Below, piece by piece: positions 47,139 to 55,657 of a stretch of DNA of 64,000 nt (position 1 is the first letter of the stretch; each line of letters opens with the position of its first letter). The stretch is from JALZAI01 sp038207565. GTDB taxonomy: Bacteria > Actinomycetota > Actinomycetes > Mycobacteriales > Jatrophihabitantaceae. A program made the position numbers and the translations under genes. Location of the stretch: positions 62,001-126,000 of the forward strand of contig JBBQZQ010000002.1 in assembly GCA_038207565.1 (NCBI GenBank), read 5' to 3'. The notes under the pieces are model-generated. The model was given only the letters and a program-made list of their open reading frames with translations. It did no database searches and was not told the DNA's origin.

Positions 47139-48347
47139 ATGACCCAACTCACCGGCAGCGTGGCCATCACCGAAGCTCGGATCATCCCGGTCAGCGGCGA
47201 GCCGATCGAGTCCGGGACGGTGCTGATCACTGACGGCACGATCACGGCCGTCGGCGCCGAGGTGACGGTCCCCGAGGGGACGCAGACGATCGATGCATCC
47301 GGACGCTGGGTGCTGCCCGGTTTCGTGGATGCGCACACGCACCTGGGCGTCTCCGAGGAGGGCGAGGGACGCGCGGGCAGTGACACCAACGAGATGACCG
47401 ACCCGAACGGCGCCCGGCTCCGCACGCTGGACGGCATCAATCCCGTGGAGCGGGGTTTCTCCGACGCGCTCGCCGGCGGCGTGACCGCGGTCGTGGTCAA
47501 GCCGGGAAGCGGCAACCCCATCGGCGGGCAGACCGTGGCCATCAAGACGTGGGGACGCATCGTCGACGAGATGGTCATCAAATCCCCCGCGAGCGTCAAG
47601 AGCGCTCTGGGGGAGAACCCCAAGCGGGTCTACGGCGACAAGAAGCAGCTACCGTCGACCCGGCTCGGCGTCGCCGCAGTGATCCGCGACGCGTTCGGCA
47701 AGGCCCAGGACTACAAGCTCAAGCGCGACCGAGCGGCCGAGAAGGGCGACCCGTTCGAGCGGGACAGCACGAGCGAGGTACTGGTGCGAGTGCTCGACGG
47801 TGAGCTGCCGTGGAGCCAGCACACGCACCGTGCCGACGACATCGCAACCGCCATCCGGCTTGCGGACGAATTCGGCTACCGGCTGATCGTCAACCATGCG
47901 ACCGAGGGGTTCCTCGTCGCGGACGTGCTGGCCGAGCGGGGCATCCCGTGCGTGGTGGGTCCGCTGTTCACCACCCGCTCGAAGGTGGAACTGCGCGAGC
48001 GCACCCTCGCCAATCCCGGCCGCCTCGCCAACGCCGGGGTCCTCGTGGCACTCACCACCGACCACCCGGTCGTGCCCATCAACTTCCTGGTGCATCAGGC
48101 CACCCTCGCGGTCAAGGAAGGCATGACCCGTGCGGACGCGTTGCGCTCGATCACCGTCAACCCGGCCCGCATCATGGGCCTCGACGACCGCGTCGGTGCG
48201 CTCGAGCCCGGCCTCGACGGCGACCTGGTGATCTGGGACGGCGACCCGCTCGACGTGATGAGCCGGGCGATGCAGGTCTTCATTGCCGGTGTGTCGGTCT
48301 ACGAGTGGCACGACGGGATCGGGACGACGACCTCGCCCTACCGCTGA
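47139..48347 (+). CDS. Amidohydrolase (imidazolonepropionase-like)
   Basis: A 402-aa metal-dependent hydrolase of the amidohydrolase superfamily. The beta-sandwich N-terminus reads GTVLITDGTITAVGAEVTV; metal-binding HxH is in VLPGFVDAHTHLG (about 62-74). The later ligands are in WSQHTHRADD and LIVNHATEGF (His each), and the final Asp is in VALTTDHPV. KSPASVKSALGENPKRVYGDKKQLPSTRLGVAA is typical of the actinobacterial branch related to imidazolonepropionase or prolidase-like enzymes. A GGGGAG site precedes ATG 47139. The substrate is unknown. Its 3' end overlaps the convergent membrane-protein gene by ten bases. Confidence 0.9.
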   Translation: MTQLTGSVAITEARIIPVSGEPIESGTVLITDGTITAVGAEVTVPEGTQTIDASGRWVLPGFVDAHTHLGVSEEGEGRAGSDTNEMTDPNGARLRTLDGINPVERGFSDALAGGVTAVVVKPGSGNPIGGQTVAIKTWGRIVDEMVIKSPASVKSALGENPKRVYGDKKQLPSTRLGVAAVIRDAFGKAQDYKLKRDRAAEKGDPFERDSTSEVLVRVLDGELPWSQHTHRADDIATAIRLADEFGYRLIVNHATEGFLVADVLAERGIPCVVGPLFTTRSKVELRERTLANPGRLANAGVLVALTTDHPVVPINFLVHQATLAVKEGMTRADALRSITVNPARIMGLDDRVGALEPGLDGDLVIWDGDPLDVMSRAMQVFIAGVSVYEWHDGIGTTTSPYR

Positions 48348-48874
48348 CCCTGCGGCGGGTACTGCGGGTAGTAAGCCGGTTCGTACGGGGGCGGCTTGCG
48401 GAAGTAGGCGTTACTGGGTGGCCGCGCCAGCAGGATGATCAGGGCGATGTTGATGATGCCGCCGAGGACACCGAGCACGCGGTTGACGGTCGGCTCGGTG
48501 CCGGCGATGGCACCGACGAGGCTCAGCGTGCCGAGCCCGGCGAACACCCAGGTCACGATGCGCGCCCAGTTCTTGCCCTTGCGGACTTGTATCGCCAGCA
48601 GCAAATACAGCACCAGCAAAACGGCGCTCACGGCTACCGCGATGGTGATCGCTGTGGTCAGCAGGTCATCCAGCCGACCGGTGTCAGCGCCGGGATTGTT
48701 GTTCGCGATCTGATCGCGGATCTGGTCCTTGAGGGCGAATTCGGTGATCGTGGCGATAAACGACAGCCCGGCGCTGATGAACATCAGCAGCACGGCCGTA
48801 CGCACCGTCGACGGCGGTGCGCCCCTGCTCGGCGGCGGTTGCTGTGGCGCGCCCGGCATGGGCTGGTAGGTCAT
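48338..48874 (-). CDS. Four-helix membrane protein with proline-rich ends, function unknown
   Basis: A 178-aa protein. A Pro/Gln-rich cytoplasmic N-terminus (1-22) precedes four predicted transmembrane helices (about 24-44, 74-97, 104-123, 132-151). The C-terminus is again Pro/Tyr-rich (PPYEPAYYPQYPPQG). This layout is common among uncharacterised actinobacterial proteins; I recognise no domain. The short extracytoplasmic loop contains RDQIANNNPGADTGR. It follows glyA by one base on the same strand and is probably transcribed with it. The overlap with the convergent amidohydrolase 3' end is unusual but small. Confidence 0.65.
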   Translation of the reverse strand: MTYQPMPGAPQQPPPSRGAPPSTVRTAVLLMFISAGLSFIATITEFALKDQIRDQIANNNPGADTGRLDDLLTTAITIAVAVSAVLLVLYLLLAIQVRKGKNWARIVTWVFAGLGTLSLVGAIAGTEPTVNRVLGVLGGIINIALIILLARPPSNAYFRKPPPYEPAYYPQYPPQGQR

Positions 48875-48875
48875 C

Positions 48876-50345
48876 TCATGCCCCGCCCAGATCCAGACCG
48901 GGGTAAAGCGGGTGCGCAGTCAGCAGTTCGTCGGCTGCCGCGCGCGTCTTGTCGGCGACCCCGTCCGCGATCGCGTACTTCGCCTTGGACGTGCCGCCCG
49001 ATGCCGCTGCGCTCGGCGAGGTGGCGCCCAGCACGTCCACCATCAGTTCGGCGACACGATCGAACTCGGGCGTCGCGAATCCGCGCGACGTGAGTGCCGG
49101 CGTCCCCACGCGCACGCCGGAGGTGTACCAGGCGCCGTTCGGATCGCGCGGGATCGCGTTGCGGTTGGTCACGATGCCGGCGTCGAGCAGGGCGGACTCG
49201 GCCTGGCGGCCAGTGAGGCCGAACGACGTGACGTCGATGAGGACGAGGTGGTTCTCGGTGCCGCCGGTGATCACGCGCGCGCCCCGCGACATCAGCCCGT
49301 CCGCGAGCGCGACAGCGTTGTCGGCCACAGCCCGCGCGTAGGTCTGGAAGGACGGCTGGCGGGCCTCAGCGAGCGCGACGGCCTTGGCGGCCATGACGTT
49401 GCCGAGCGGGCCGCCCAGCACCATCGGGCACCCGCGGTCGACGGCGTCGGCGTACTCGGGCTGGCACAAGACCATGCCGCCTCGCGGGCCGCGCAGGGAC
49501 TTATGGGTGGTCGTCGTCACGACGTGCGCGTGGGGGATCGGGTCGAAGTCGCCGGTGAACACCTTGCCGGCGACCAGGCCGGCGAAGTGCGCCATGTCGA
49601 CCATGAACGTGGCGCCGACCTCGTCGGCGATCTCGCGCATTTTCGCGAAGTTCACCTTGCGGGGGTACGCGCTGTAGCCGGCGATGAGCACCAGCGGCCG
49701 GAACTCGCGGGCCTGCGCACGCAGCGCGTCGTAGTCGAGCAACCCGGTCTCGGAGTCGGTGCCGTAGGACGCCTGGTGAAACATCTTGCCGCTGATGTTG
49801 GGCCGGAAGCCGTGCGTGAGATGCCCACCGGCGTCGAGCGACATGCCGAGCGCGCGCTGGTCGCCGAGGGCCTTGCGCAGTTTCTGCCAATCGTCCTCGG
49901 ACAGGTCGTTGACGTGCTTGGCGCCGGCCTCGGCCAGCGCAGGTGACTCGATGCGCTGCGCGAGGATCGCCCAGAAGGCAACGAGGTTCGCGTCGATGCC
50001 TGAGTGCGGTTGCACGTAGGCGTGCGGTGCGCCGAACAGCGCCTTCGCGTGGTCGGCCGCGGCCTTTTCGACGGTGTCGATGTTCTGGCAGGCCGCATAG
50101 AAACGGTGCCCGACGGTGCCCTCGGCGTACTTGTCCGAGAGCCACGTCCCCATCGTCAGCAGGACGGCCGGGGAGGCGTAGTTCTCGCTGGCGATGAGCT
50201 TGAGCGAGGCCCGCTGGTCGGCGAGCTCGCTACGGATCGCGCCCGCGATCGTCGGCTCGACGGATTCGATCACCTGCAACGCGTTCGTGTACGCGGCCGT
50301 TGCGGCGTCGGCGTCAAAGGGTTGGGCGGCACTGCTCGGGGTCAT
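48876..50345 (-). CDS. glyA: Serine hydroxymethyltransferase (long variant)
   Basis: PLP enzyme converting serine and tetrahydrofolate to glycine and 5,10-methylene-THF, the main source of one-carbon units. From ATG 50345 (GAGGAG site) it is 489 aa, longer than the usual 415-430, because of an insert after AFWAILAQRI (about 130-175, containing KHVNDLSEDDWQKLRKAL) and a C-terminal extension; both are known in the actinobacterial long form. LKLIASENYASPAVL, AYVQPHSGIDAN and the Schiff-base lysine in VTTTTHKSLRGPRGGM are conserved. A ZTP riboswitch in the leader should raise expression when folate one-carbon units run short. Confidence 0.95.
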   Translation of the reverse strand: MTPSSAAQPFDADAATAAYTNALQVIESVEPTIAGAIRSELADQRASLKLIASENYASPAVLLTMGTWLSDKYAEGTVGHRFYAACQNIDTVEKAAADHAKALFGAPHAYVQPHSGIDANLVAFWAILAQRIESPALAEAGAKHVNDLSEDDWQKLRKALGDQRALGMSLDAGGHLTHGFRPNISGKMFHQASYGTDSETGLLDYDALRAQAREFRPLVLIAGYSAYPRKVNFAKMREIADEVGATFMVDMAHFAGLVAGKVFTGDFDPIPHAHVVTTTTHKSLRGPRGGMVLCQPEYADAVDRGCPMVLGGPLGNVMAAKAVALAEARQPSFQTYARAVADNAVALADGLMSRGARVITGGTENHLVLIDVTSFGLTGRQAESALLDAGIVTNRNAIPRDPNGAWYTSGVRVGTPALTSRGFATPEFDRVAELMVDVLGATSPSAAASGGTSKAKYAIADGVADKTRAAADELLTAHPLYPGLDLGGA

Positions 50346-50370
50346 GGGCGCGTCTCCTCGTGCAGATCGG

Positions 50371-50458
50371 AAAGCCCAGGCGCGCGGCGGTCATTCCGGA
50401 CCGCTCCCCGGTGGTCGGACCACCTTGAAAGAACACGCCAGTCACGGCCCGCCCGGAG
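50371..50458 (-). ncRNA. ZTP riboswitch (pfl motif) in the glyA leader
   Basis: Read on the minus strand, the leader contains CCGTGACTGGCG, a hairpin GGTGGTC-GACCACC (50410-50424), CGGGGAGCG, a second hairpin GCGGTC-GACCGC (50387-50404) and the 3' block GCGCCTGGGC. These are the conserved pieces, in order, of the pfl/ZTP aptamer that senses ZMP/ZTP when 10-formyl-THF is limiting. It ends about 28 bases before the glyA start and overlaps the space just after the TetR stop. The short distance suggests control of ribosome access, or a terminator I cannot clearly see. Confidence 0.88.
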
Positions 50459-50467
50459 CATAACCAA

Positions 50468-51121
50468 TCAGCGGGAGCGGCGCTGGGGCGTGACGAGCGC
50501 GCCCACCCACATCCGGGCGAGAAGTTCCTGGAACTGATCGTCGGTCCAGCCGCGTTCCTGGACGAGCTGGTGCCAGAGCATGCCGTCGGTCATGGCCCAG
50601 ATCACGTCGAGGCATTCCCGCTCGGACACCGCCAGCTGGCCCGTTGCCGCGGCGTCACGGGCCATCACACGTAGCCCGGCGAGCCGTTGCCGCCCGACCT
50701 CGGCCAGCATCTCGCCGGCGGCTGGTTCACTACCGGCCGCGCCGCGCAGTGCGAGCAGGAAGGGCGTCGTGCGGCGGGCGACCTTCGTGTACATCCGGGC
50801 ATGCAGCTCGAAGCGCCGCGCCAGATCGGGTTCGGTGCGGATAGCCACGATCTCCGGACGTTCGTGGAAGACGGTTTCCTCATCGTCCCCGCCGATCGTG
50901 ACGTCCCAGACCCGGTGCAACAGGGTGACCTTGTTCCGGAAGGCGCTGTAGACGGTCTCGGCCGACACCTCGGCTGCGCGCGCGATGTCGGCGATCGTCG
51001 TACGCCCGTAACCCTGCGCCACGAACAGATCGTGGGCCGCGGTCAGAATTCGCCGCTGGGTCTCGCGGGCCTGCTCGCGACGGCGGGAGGAATCGTAGGA
51101 CCGCTTGACGTCGGGCGTCAT
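50468..51121 (-). CDS. TetR-family transcriptional regulator
   Basis: A 217-aa TetR/AcrR regulator from ATG 51121 (AAGGTG upstream). The HTH is TQRRILTAAHDLFVAQGYGRTTIADIARAAEVSAETVYSAFRNKVTLLHRVWD. The ligand-binding domain (about 75-217) is helical and not assignable to a ligand. It is divergent from a SAM methyltransferase gene, with a palindrome between them, so it probably represses itself and that gene. It lies upstream of glyA in the same direction, but glyA has its own riboswitch leader and probably its own promoter. Confidence 0.93.
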   Translation of the reverse strand: MTPDVKRSYDSSRRREQARETQRRILTAAHDLFVAQGYGRTTIADIARAAEVSAETVYSAFRNKVTLLHRVWDVTIGGDDEETVFHERPEIVAIRTEPDLARRFELHARMYTKVARRTTPFLLALRGAAGSEPAAGEMLAEVGRQRLAGLRVMARDAAATGQLAVSERECLDVIWAMTDGMLWHQLVQERGWTDDQFQELLARMWVGALVTPQRRSR

Positions 51122-51144
51122 TTCAGATACACCTTCACTATATT

Positions 51145-51164
51145 GATAACAGTCCAACTGTATC
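51145..51164. promoter_or_regulatory. Probable TetR operator
   Basis: GATAACAGT-CCA-ACTGTATC forms an inverted repeat with a perfect core ACAGT/ACTGT, lying between the divergent TetR and methyltransferase starts and only ten bases before the latter. A TATATTG stretch at its left edge could be part of a promoter. Such placement is standard for TetR autoregulation. Confidence 0.6.
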
Positions 51165-51174
51165 GGAGTGCATC

Positions 51175-52014
51175 ATGCAGGCAACTACCGGCGTCTGCCC
51201 CGTCGATTGGACCGCGGTCGCCCCGGACTGGGACGCGCACCGCGGTCACGTCGAGACCCTCAAGACCCAGCTCACGGCGGCGCTCGTCGACGGGTTGGCA
51301 CTCGCGCCGGGCGACCGTGTGCTGGAACTCGGTGCGGGAACCGGGGAGCTAGCAGCCCTGCTGGCCGGGCGGGTGCGGCCCAGCGGCACCGTGATCGCCA
51401 GCGACGTCGCCCCCGGCATGCTCGAACTCATCCGCGCTCGGACGGCCGCGTCGCCCGGTGTCGAGGTCACCCAGATCGACGCGTGCGACATACCTCTCGG
51501 AGATGGGTCGGTCGACGTCGTGGTGTTCCGGATGGGCCTGATGCTGGTGTCCGACCCGGCGCGCGCGGTCGCCGAATGTCGTCGGGTGCTGGCGCCGGGG
51601 GGCCGGGTCGCCGCTGCGGTGTGGGGCGCGCCGCAGGACAACCCGTGGCTGACGTCGGTCGGCATGGCCGCCATGATGCACGGCGTCGTGCAGGGCGGGC
51701 CGCCGACCGGCCCGGGCGGCCCGTTCTCGCTGGCGGACCCGTCCGTCCTGCAGGGACTGTTCGCCGATGCCGGATTCGCCGATATCTCGGTGCAGCAAGT
51801 GGACACGCTCGCTTCGTTCGCCGACGCCGACGAGCACTTCGACACGGTGCGCTGCCTTGCGCCGCCCCTCGCCGCAGCGCTTTCGGCAGCCTCGGACGAG
51901 GCCCGGGCAGCGGTGCGCGCCACGCTGGCCGGCCTCGTTGCGCAGTACCGAACCGAGGACGGCCTGCGGATCCCGGTGCGGTCGTTGCTCACGCTCGCGC
52001 GGCGGGACCGATAA
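51175..52014 (+). CDS. Class I SAM-dependent methyltransferase
   Basis: A 279-aa methyltransferase of the UbiE/Methyltransf_11 type. Motif I is DRVLELGAGTGELAALLAG (about 44-62), motif II acidic residue in VIASDVAPGMLEL, post-I VTQIDACDIPLGDGSVDVVVFRMGLML and motif III RRVLAPGGRVAAAVWG. The C-terminal part probably forms the substrate lid. The substrate is unknown; control by the divergent TetR suggests a response to a small molecule. An ATG at 51175 without strong ribosome site follows GGAG at nine bases. It ends 21 bp before the acyl-CoA dehydrogenase. Confidence 0.88.
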   Translation: MQATTGVCPVDWTAVAPDWDAHRGHVETLKTQLTAALVDGLALAPGDRVLELGAGTGELAALLAGRVRPSGTVIASDVAPGMLELIRARTAASPGVEVTQIDACDIPLGDGSVDVVVFRMGLMLVSDPARAVAECRRVLAPGGRVAAAVWGAPQDNPWLTSVGMAAMMHGVVQGGPPTGPGGPFSLADPSVLQGLFADAGFADISVQQVDTLASFADADEHFDTVRCLAPPLAAALSAASDEARAAVRATLAGLVAQYRTEDGLRIPVRSLLTLARRDR

Positions 52015-52035
52015 GGCCGTCCTACTATCGGGGCC

Positions 52036-53196
52036 ATGGGCTCCGGAAATCCTGATTTCGACCAGTACCAGCTCTCTGAGGAGCAGCGGATGCTGCGCCA
52101 GGCCGTGCGCGAGTTGGCCGACGACAAGATCGCACCGCGCGCGGCGGAGATCGACGAGACGGCGCAGTTCCCGCATGACGTGCTCGCGGCGCTCGTGCGC
52201 GCGGGATTCCACGCGGTGCACATCCCCGAGGAATACGGCGGCGCCGGTGCCGACGCGATCTCGGCCTGCATCGTCGTCGAGGAGGTCGCCCGGGCGTGTG
52301 CCTCGTCCTCGCTCATTCCCGCAGTGAACAAGCTGGGTTCACAACCGATCATCCTGTCGGGTTCGGAAGAGCTGAAGAAGACCGTCCTGGGCGACATCGC
52401 GGCCGGCGAGATGATCAGCTACGCGCTGTCCGAGCGAGAGGCGGGTTCGGACGCCGCGGCGATGCGCACCCGCGCGGTTCTGGACGGCGACCACTGGGTG
52501 CTGAACGGCACCAAGTGCTGGATCACCAACGCGGGCGTCTCGACCTACTACACCGTCATGGCGGTGACCGATCCCGACAAACATGCGAACGGGATTTCGG
52601 CGTTCGTCGTGCACAAGGACGACCCGGGCTTCTCGGTCGGCGCCAAGGAACGCAAGCTCGGCATCAAGGGCAGCCCCACGTGTGAGATCTACTTCGAGGA
52701 CTGCACCATTGCGGCCGACCGGATCATCGGCGAGCCGGGCACCGGTTTCAAGACCGCGCTGCGCACGCTCGACCACACCCGTCTCGCGATCGGCGCACAG
52801 GCGCTGGGCATCGCGCAGGGCGCGTTCGACGCCGCTGTCGCCTACGTCAAACAGCGCCATCAGTTCGGCAAGGCGATCGCGGAATTCCAGGGCCTGCAGT
52901 TCATGATCGCCGACATGGGGATGCGGATCGAAGCGGCGCGCCAACTCGTCTACGCCGCCGCCGCACGCGCCGAGCGTGGCGAGGCGAACCTGTCGTTCAC
53001 CTCCGCAGCGGCAAAGGTGTTCGCGTCCGATACGGCGATGTCGGTGACGACCGATGCGGTCCAGCTGTTCGGCGGGTACGGGTACACCAAGGACTTCCCC
53101 GTCGAGCGGATGATGCGCGACGCAAAGATCACCCAGATCTACGAGGGCACCAACCAGATCAACCGCATGGTGATGGCGCGCAATCTGCTCAAGTAA
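52036..53196 (+). CDS. Acyl-CoA dehydrogenase (FadE25-like)
   Basis: A 386-aa FAD-dependent acyl-CoA dehydrogenase for the first step of beta-oxidation or branched-chain acyl-CoA breakdown. The N-terminal helical domain opens YQLSEEQRMLRQAVRELADDKIAPRAAEID. FAD-binding segments are YALSEREAGSDAAAMRTRA and KCWITNAGVSTYYTVMA; the catalytic Glu lies in ITQIYEGTNQINRMVMARNLL at the C-terminus. QLFGGYGYTKDFPVERMMRDAKI is the family signature. Gene order near purKE and the LCP cluster matches fadE25 of mycobacteria as I recall it, supporting orthology. The acyl substrate is not determined. Confidence 0.94.
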   Translation: MGSGNPDFDQYQLSEEQRMLRQAVRELADDKIAPRAAEIDETAQFPHDVLAALVRAGFHAVHIPEEYGGAGADAISACIVVEEVARACASSSLIPAVNKLGSQPIILSGSEELKKTVLGDIAAGEMISYALSEREAGSDAAAMRTRAVLDGDHWVLNGTKCWITNAGVSTYYTVMAVTDPDKHANGISAFVVHKDDPGFSVGAKERKLGIKGSPTCEIYFEDCTIAADRIIGEPGTGFKTALRTLDHTRLAIGAQALGIAQGAFDAAVAYVKQRHQFGKAIAEFQGLQFMIADMGMRIEAARQLVYAAAARAERGEANLSFTSAAAKVFASDTAMSVTTDAVQLFGGYGYTKDFPVERMMRDAKITQIYEGTNQINRMVMARNLLK

Positions 53197-53235
53197 GCGC
53201 GCGGTGGTTCACGGGGACTGACCGAGGGGGGCGCG

Positions 53236-53950
53236 ATGCGCGATCCGAACGATGTCGTGCTGTCGGTCCGCGGCGAGGCCGCACAGCTGGTCCCCCTGAC
53301 TATGCCGTCGTAGTCGGCAACCTGCACACGGTTGTGGATTCCAAAACCGGCGCAGAAGCAGCGCTGGCTCAGGCGCAACGGCGCTTCGTGGCAGCGCTGC
53401 AGCAGGTGGGCGGCGTGCCGCTGACAGTTGAGTCGACCCGGTCGCCGTTGGCCTGGTCGAGCCATTCGCTGCACACGCAGGCCGAGCACGACTACGAACA
53501 CGGCAAGGGACCTACCGGACGGACCATCGCGCAGCTGAGCGTCGCCGTCTACGTCCGCGACGTGTCGCGGCTGGATGACGTAGGCGCGGCGCTCACCGGC
53601 ATTCCGGAGCTCGAAGTTCACCAGGTTTCGTGGCACGTCGACGCCGACAATCCGCAGTGGCCAGGCGTGCGCGCCGCGGCGATCCAGGCGGCGATATTCG
53701 CAAGGGTCGCGATTACGCGGTAGCGCTGGGTGGTTCGCTCGAGCGCATCGAGCACATCGCCGACGTCGGGCTGCTCGGCGGTGATGGTGGCCGTCCCGAG
53801 ACATTCGGCCTGAGATCGGCAGCCAGAACTGCGTCCCACCATGAGCCGCTCGCAGTAGGCCCGGCGGTGATCAACAGGGTCGAGTCGTCGCTGCGCGCGC
53901 GTTCGGGCCTGTTGATCACGTCTGAGCTGGAGCTGGACGGCCGGGGTGCA
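53236..53950 (+). pseudogene. SIMPL-domain (DUF541) gene with two frameshifts
   Basis: ATG 53236 opens MRDPNDVVLSVRGEAAQLV, then a five-C run (53292-53296) where six would keep frame leads to a stop. In the next frame DYAVVVGNLHTVVDSKTG, VESTRSPLAWSSHSLHTQ and YVRDVSRLDDVGAALTGI continue the SIMPL domain to about 53690. There ATAT instead of AT shifts it again, and RKGRDYAVALGGSLERIEHI continues in the third frame. The end contains palindromic element copy D in place of normal C-terminus. SIMPL proteins are usually exported or periplasmic; no signal is seen here. Either a real pseudogene or two sequencing indels; the embedded repeat favours decay. Confidence 0.75.
53867..53919. repeat. 53-bp palindromic element, copy D, inside the SIMPL pseudogene
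   Basis: The best copy: 12-base perfect inverted ends GTGATCAACAGG and CCTGTTGATCAC, 29 bases apart, with an internal GCGCGCGC stretch. It lies in the 3' part of the frameshifted SIMPL gene, about 65 bp from the convergent phosphatase gene. Confidence 0.8.
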
Positions 53951-53983
53951 CCCCAACCGAGTGGAGGGTCGTGCCAGTGTCGC

Positions 53984-55015
53984 TCAGGAGGTAAAGGGCA
54001 CCCGCACCCAGCTGAGCACCTGCTTGCCGTGCGGGGCGACGCTCACGCGCAGGTAGTCATCGTCCCCGGTGGAACCGTCGACCGTGATGCGCGACAGGTT
54101 CGTCACCGGCTGCTCGACGCCGTAGAACGACAGCCACTTCGAACCCGAGGCGAGCGGTTGGTCGCTGTTGTAGACGTGGCTGTCGCCGTTGAACAGGTAG
54201 ACCGGTCCGCGGAAGTGGGCGGATTCGCGCGCGATGGCCTGCACGATCGGCTGGAACGCGTAGTAGTCGGCGAAAGACGGGTCGGTCACGGTCGGGTCGA
54301 ACATGTCGGCCTGGGTCAGCAGCGTGACTGCCCGGTCATGGTGGTGCCTCGCGGCGACGAAAGCCGCGTGGATCTCCTGGATAACCGCGGCCGTGCGGGC
54401 CAGCACTTCGGCCGTTTGCTCCGGGGTGGGTGCGGTGTTGCCCGTCCACGGCGCGAGGCTGTTGTTGCTTCCGACGATGTGCAGCGCGGCGAACGAGACG
54501 CGGGCGCGCTCCCAGCGGACGTCCTCCGGGATGCCCTGATCGGCCTGCGAGCGCACGCGGGCGCGGTGCTGGCCAAGGGTCTCGCCGGGGTTCGGGAAGA
54601 ACACCTGGCGGATCGTCGCCAACCGCTCCAACGGGTTGTACGAGCCGTCGGCCGGACGATGGCAGTCGGTCCACTCGTTGTCGCCGACGGTGTAGACCAG
54701 CGGGTCCGCGAAGGCGTCGAAACGGCTCTTGATCATCTTGAAGTAGTCGTCGCTGCAGACGCTCGAACCGTCCTTGATGTCACCCAGATGATCGACCCAC
54801 TGCACGGAGCGGTCGGCGTTGATCTGCGCGATGACCTTCGGGAAGTTCTCGATCTGCGCGGCGCCGTAGGGGATGTCGCCGATGACAGCGAAGGTGTACG
54901 CGCGGCTTTGTCCGTGCGATGTTGTCGCGGTGGGCGCGGCGGTGGCCGCAGCTGTGGTCATGACTGCAAGGCCGACGACGAGCACGGGTAGTGCTGCGCG
55001 GTGCCAGAGTTTCAC
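53984..55015 (-). CDS. Exported metallophosphoesterase
   Basis: A 343-aa secreted calcineurin-like phosphatase. Residues 1-27 are a signal peptide (LPVLVVGLAVMTTAAATAA). The metal ligands follow in order: FAVIGDIPYG, WVDHLGDIKDG, TVGDNEWTDCH (GDNEW in place of GNHE) and the late His of FNGDSHVY. A helical insertion (about 195-240) carries HAAFVAARHHHDRAV. The substrate is unknown; related secreted proteins act on phosphodiesters or phosphate polymers. The upstream 110 bp to the next gene should hold the promoter. The gene converges on the SIMPL pseudogene. Confidence 0.88.
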   Translation of the reverse strand: MKLWHRAALPVLVVGLAVMTTAAATAAPTATTSHGQSRAYTFAVIGDIPYGAAQIENFPKVIAQINADRSVQWVDHLGDIKDGSSVCSDDYFKMIKSRFDAFADPLVYTVGDNEWTDCHRPADGSYNPLERLATIRQVFFPNPGETLGQHRARVRSQADQGIPEDVRWERARVSFAALHIVGSNNSLAPWTGNTAPTPEQTAEVLARTAAVIQEIHAAFVAARHHHDRAVTLLTQADMFDPTVTDPSFADYYAFQPIVQAIARESAHFRGPVYLFNGDSHVYNSDQPLASGSKWLSFYGVEQPVTNLSRITVDGSTGDDDYLRVSVAPHGKQVLSWVRVPFTS

Positions 55016-55129
55016 GAGTTGGTCCCTTCTCGACGTTGTCGGTCTCGACTGTGTCGGATGGGGAAGACGTACCGATGAACACCGTCAGAACGGCACCTGT
55101 CGACGCGTCAAGCACGGGCGAACCGAAGG

Positions 55130-55657
55130 TCAGGGACGGAGACCCACACTGTCGTGCGTCCAGAACGCCTCGGGGTAGACGAGTGCGCCGCTCATCCCAG
55201 CGTTCCAGGACGCCAAGACCACAACCTGGAACGCCGCGTCGGGAATGCGCGCGGACGGTGCGCTGAACCCCCGTGAAGAGCCGGGCACGAAGCCGAATCG
55301 CGGGTAGTAGCTCGGCGAACCTTCGAGGAACAGCAGTGGTGCTGTCAGGCCGGACGCCGTGTCGATCGCAGCTCGCACCAACGCTGCGCCAACCCCCTGA
55401 TGCTGATGCAAGGGATCGACAGCGAGTGGGCTCAAGATCAGCACCTCGACGATGCGCGCCGATGCGTCGACCCAACCACGCGAGAGCAGCACGTGCCCGA
55501 CGATCTGGTCCCGCACGACGGCGACAAGAGACGCGCGAGCCGGTCCGGCGCGCAGCGCGTCGGCGAGATCGGCGACGTGTGGGTCGTCGAAGGCCGACGT
55601 GATGACGCCACGCACCGCATCGTGATCGGCGCCCTGCTCCGGCCGGATCGCGGTCAC
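55130..55657 (-). CDS. GNAT N-acetyltransferase (YhbS-like)
   Basis: A 175-aa acetyltransferase starting at GTG 55657 inside the stop of the upstream hydrolase gene (GTGA). It starts TAIRPEQGADHDAVRGVITSAF, has the acetyl-CoA segment LSPLAVDPLHQHQGVGAALVRAAIDTA (about 77-100), then LFLEGSPSYYPRFGFVPGSSRGFSAPSARIPDAAFQVVVL, the YhbS-type ending. Such enzymes acetylate small molecules or nascent proteins; the substrate is unknown. Its translational coupling to a dienelactone hydrolase may hint at a shared detoxification role. Confidence 0.9.
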   Translation of the reverse strand: MTAIRPEQGADHDAVRGVITSAFDDPHVADLADALRAGPARASLVAVVRDQIVGHVLLSRGWVDASARIVEVLILSPLAVDPLHQHQGVGAALVRAAIDTASGLTAPLLFLEGSPSYYPRFGFVPGSSRGFSAPSARIPDAAFQVVVLASWNAGMSGALVYPEAFWTHDSVGLRP

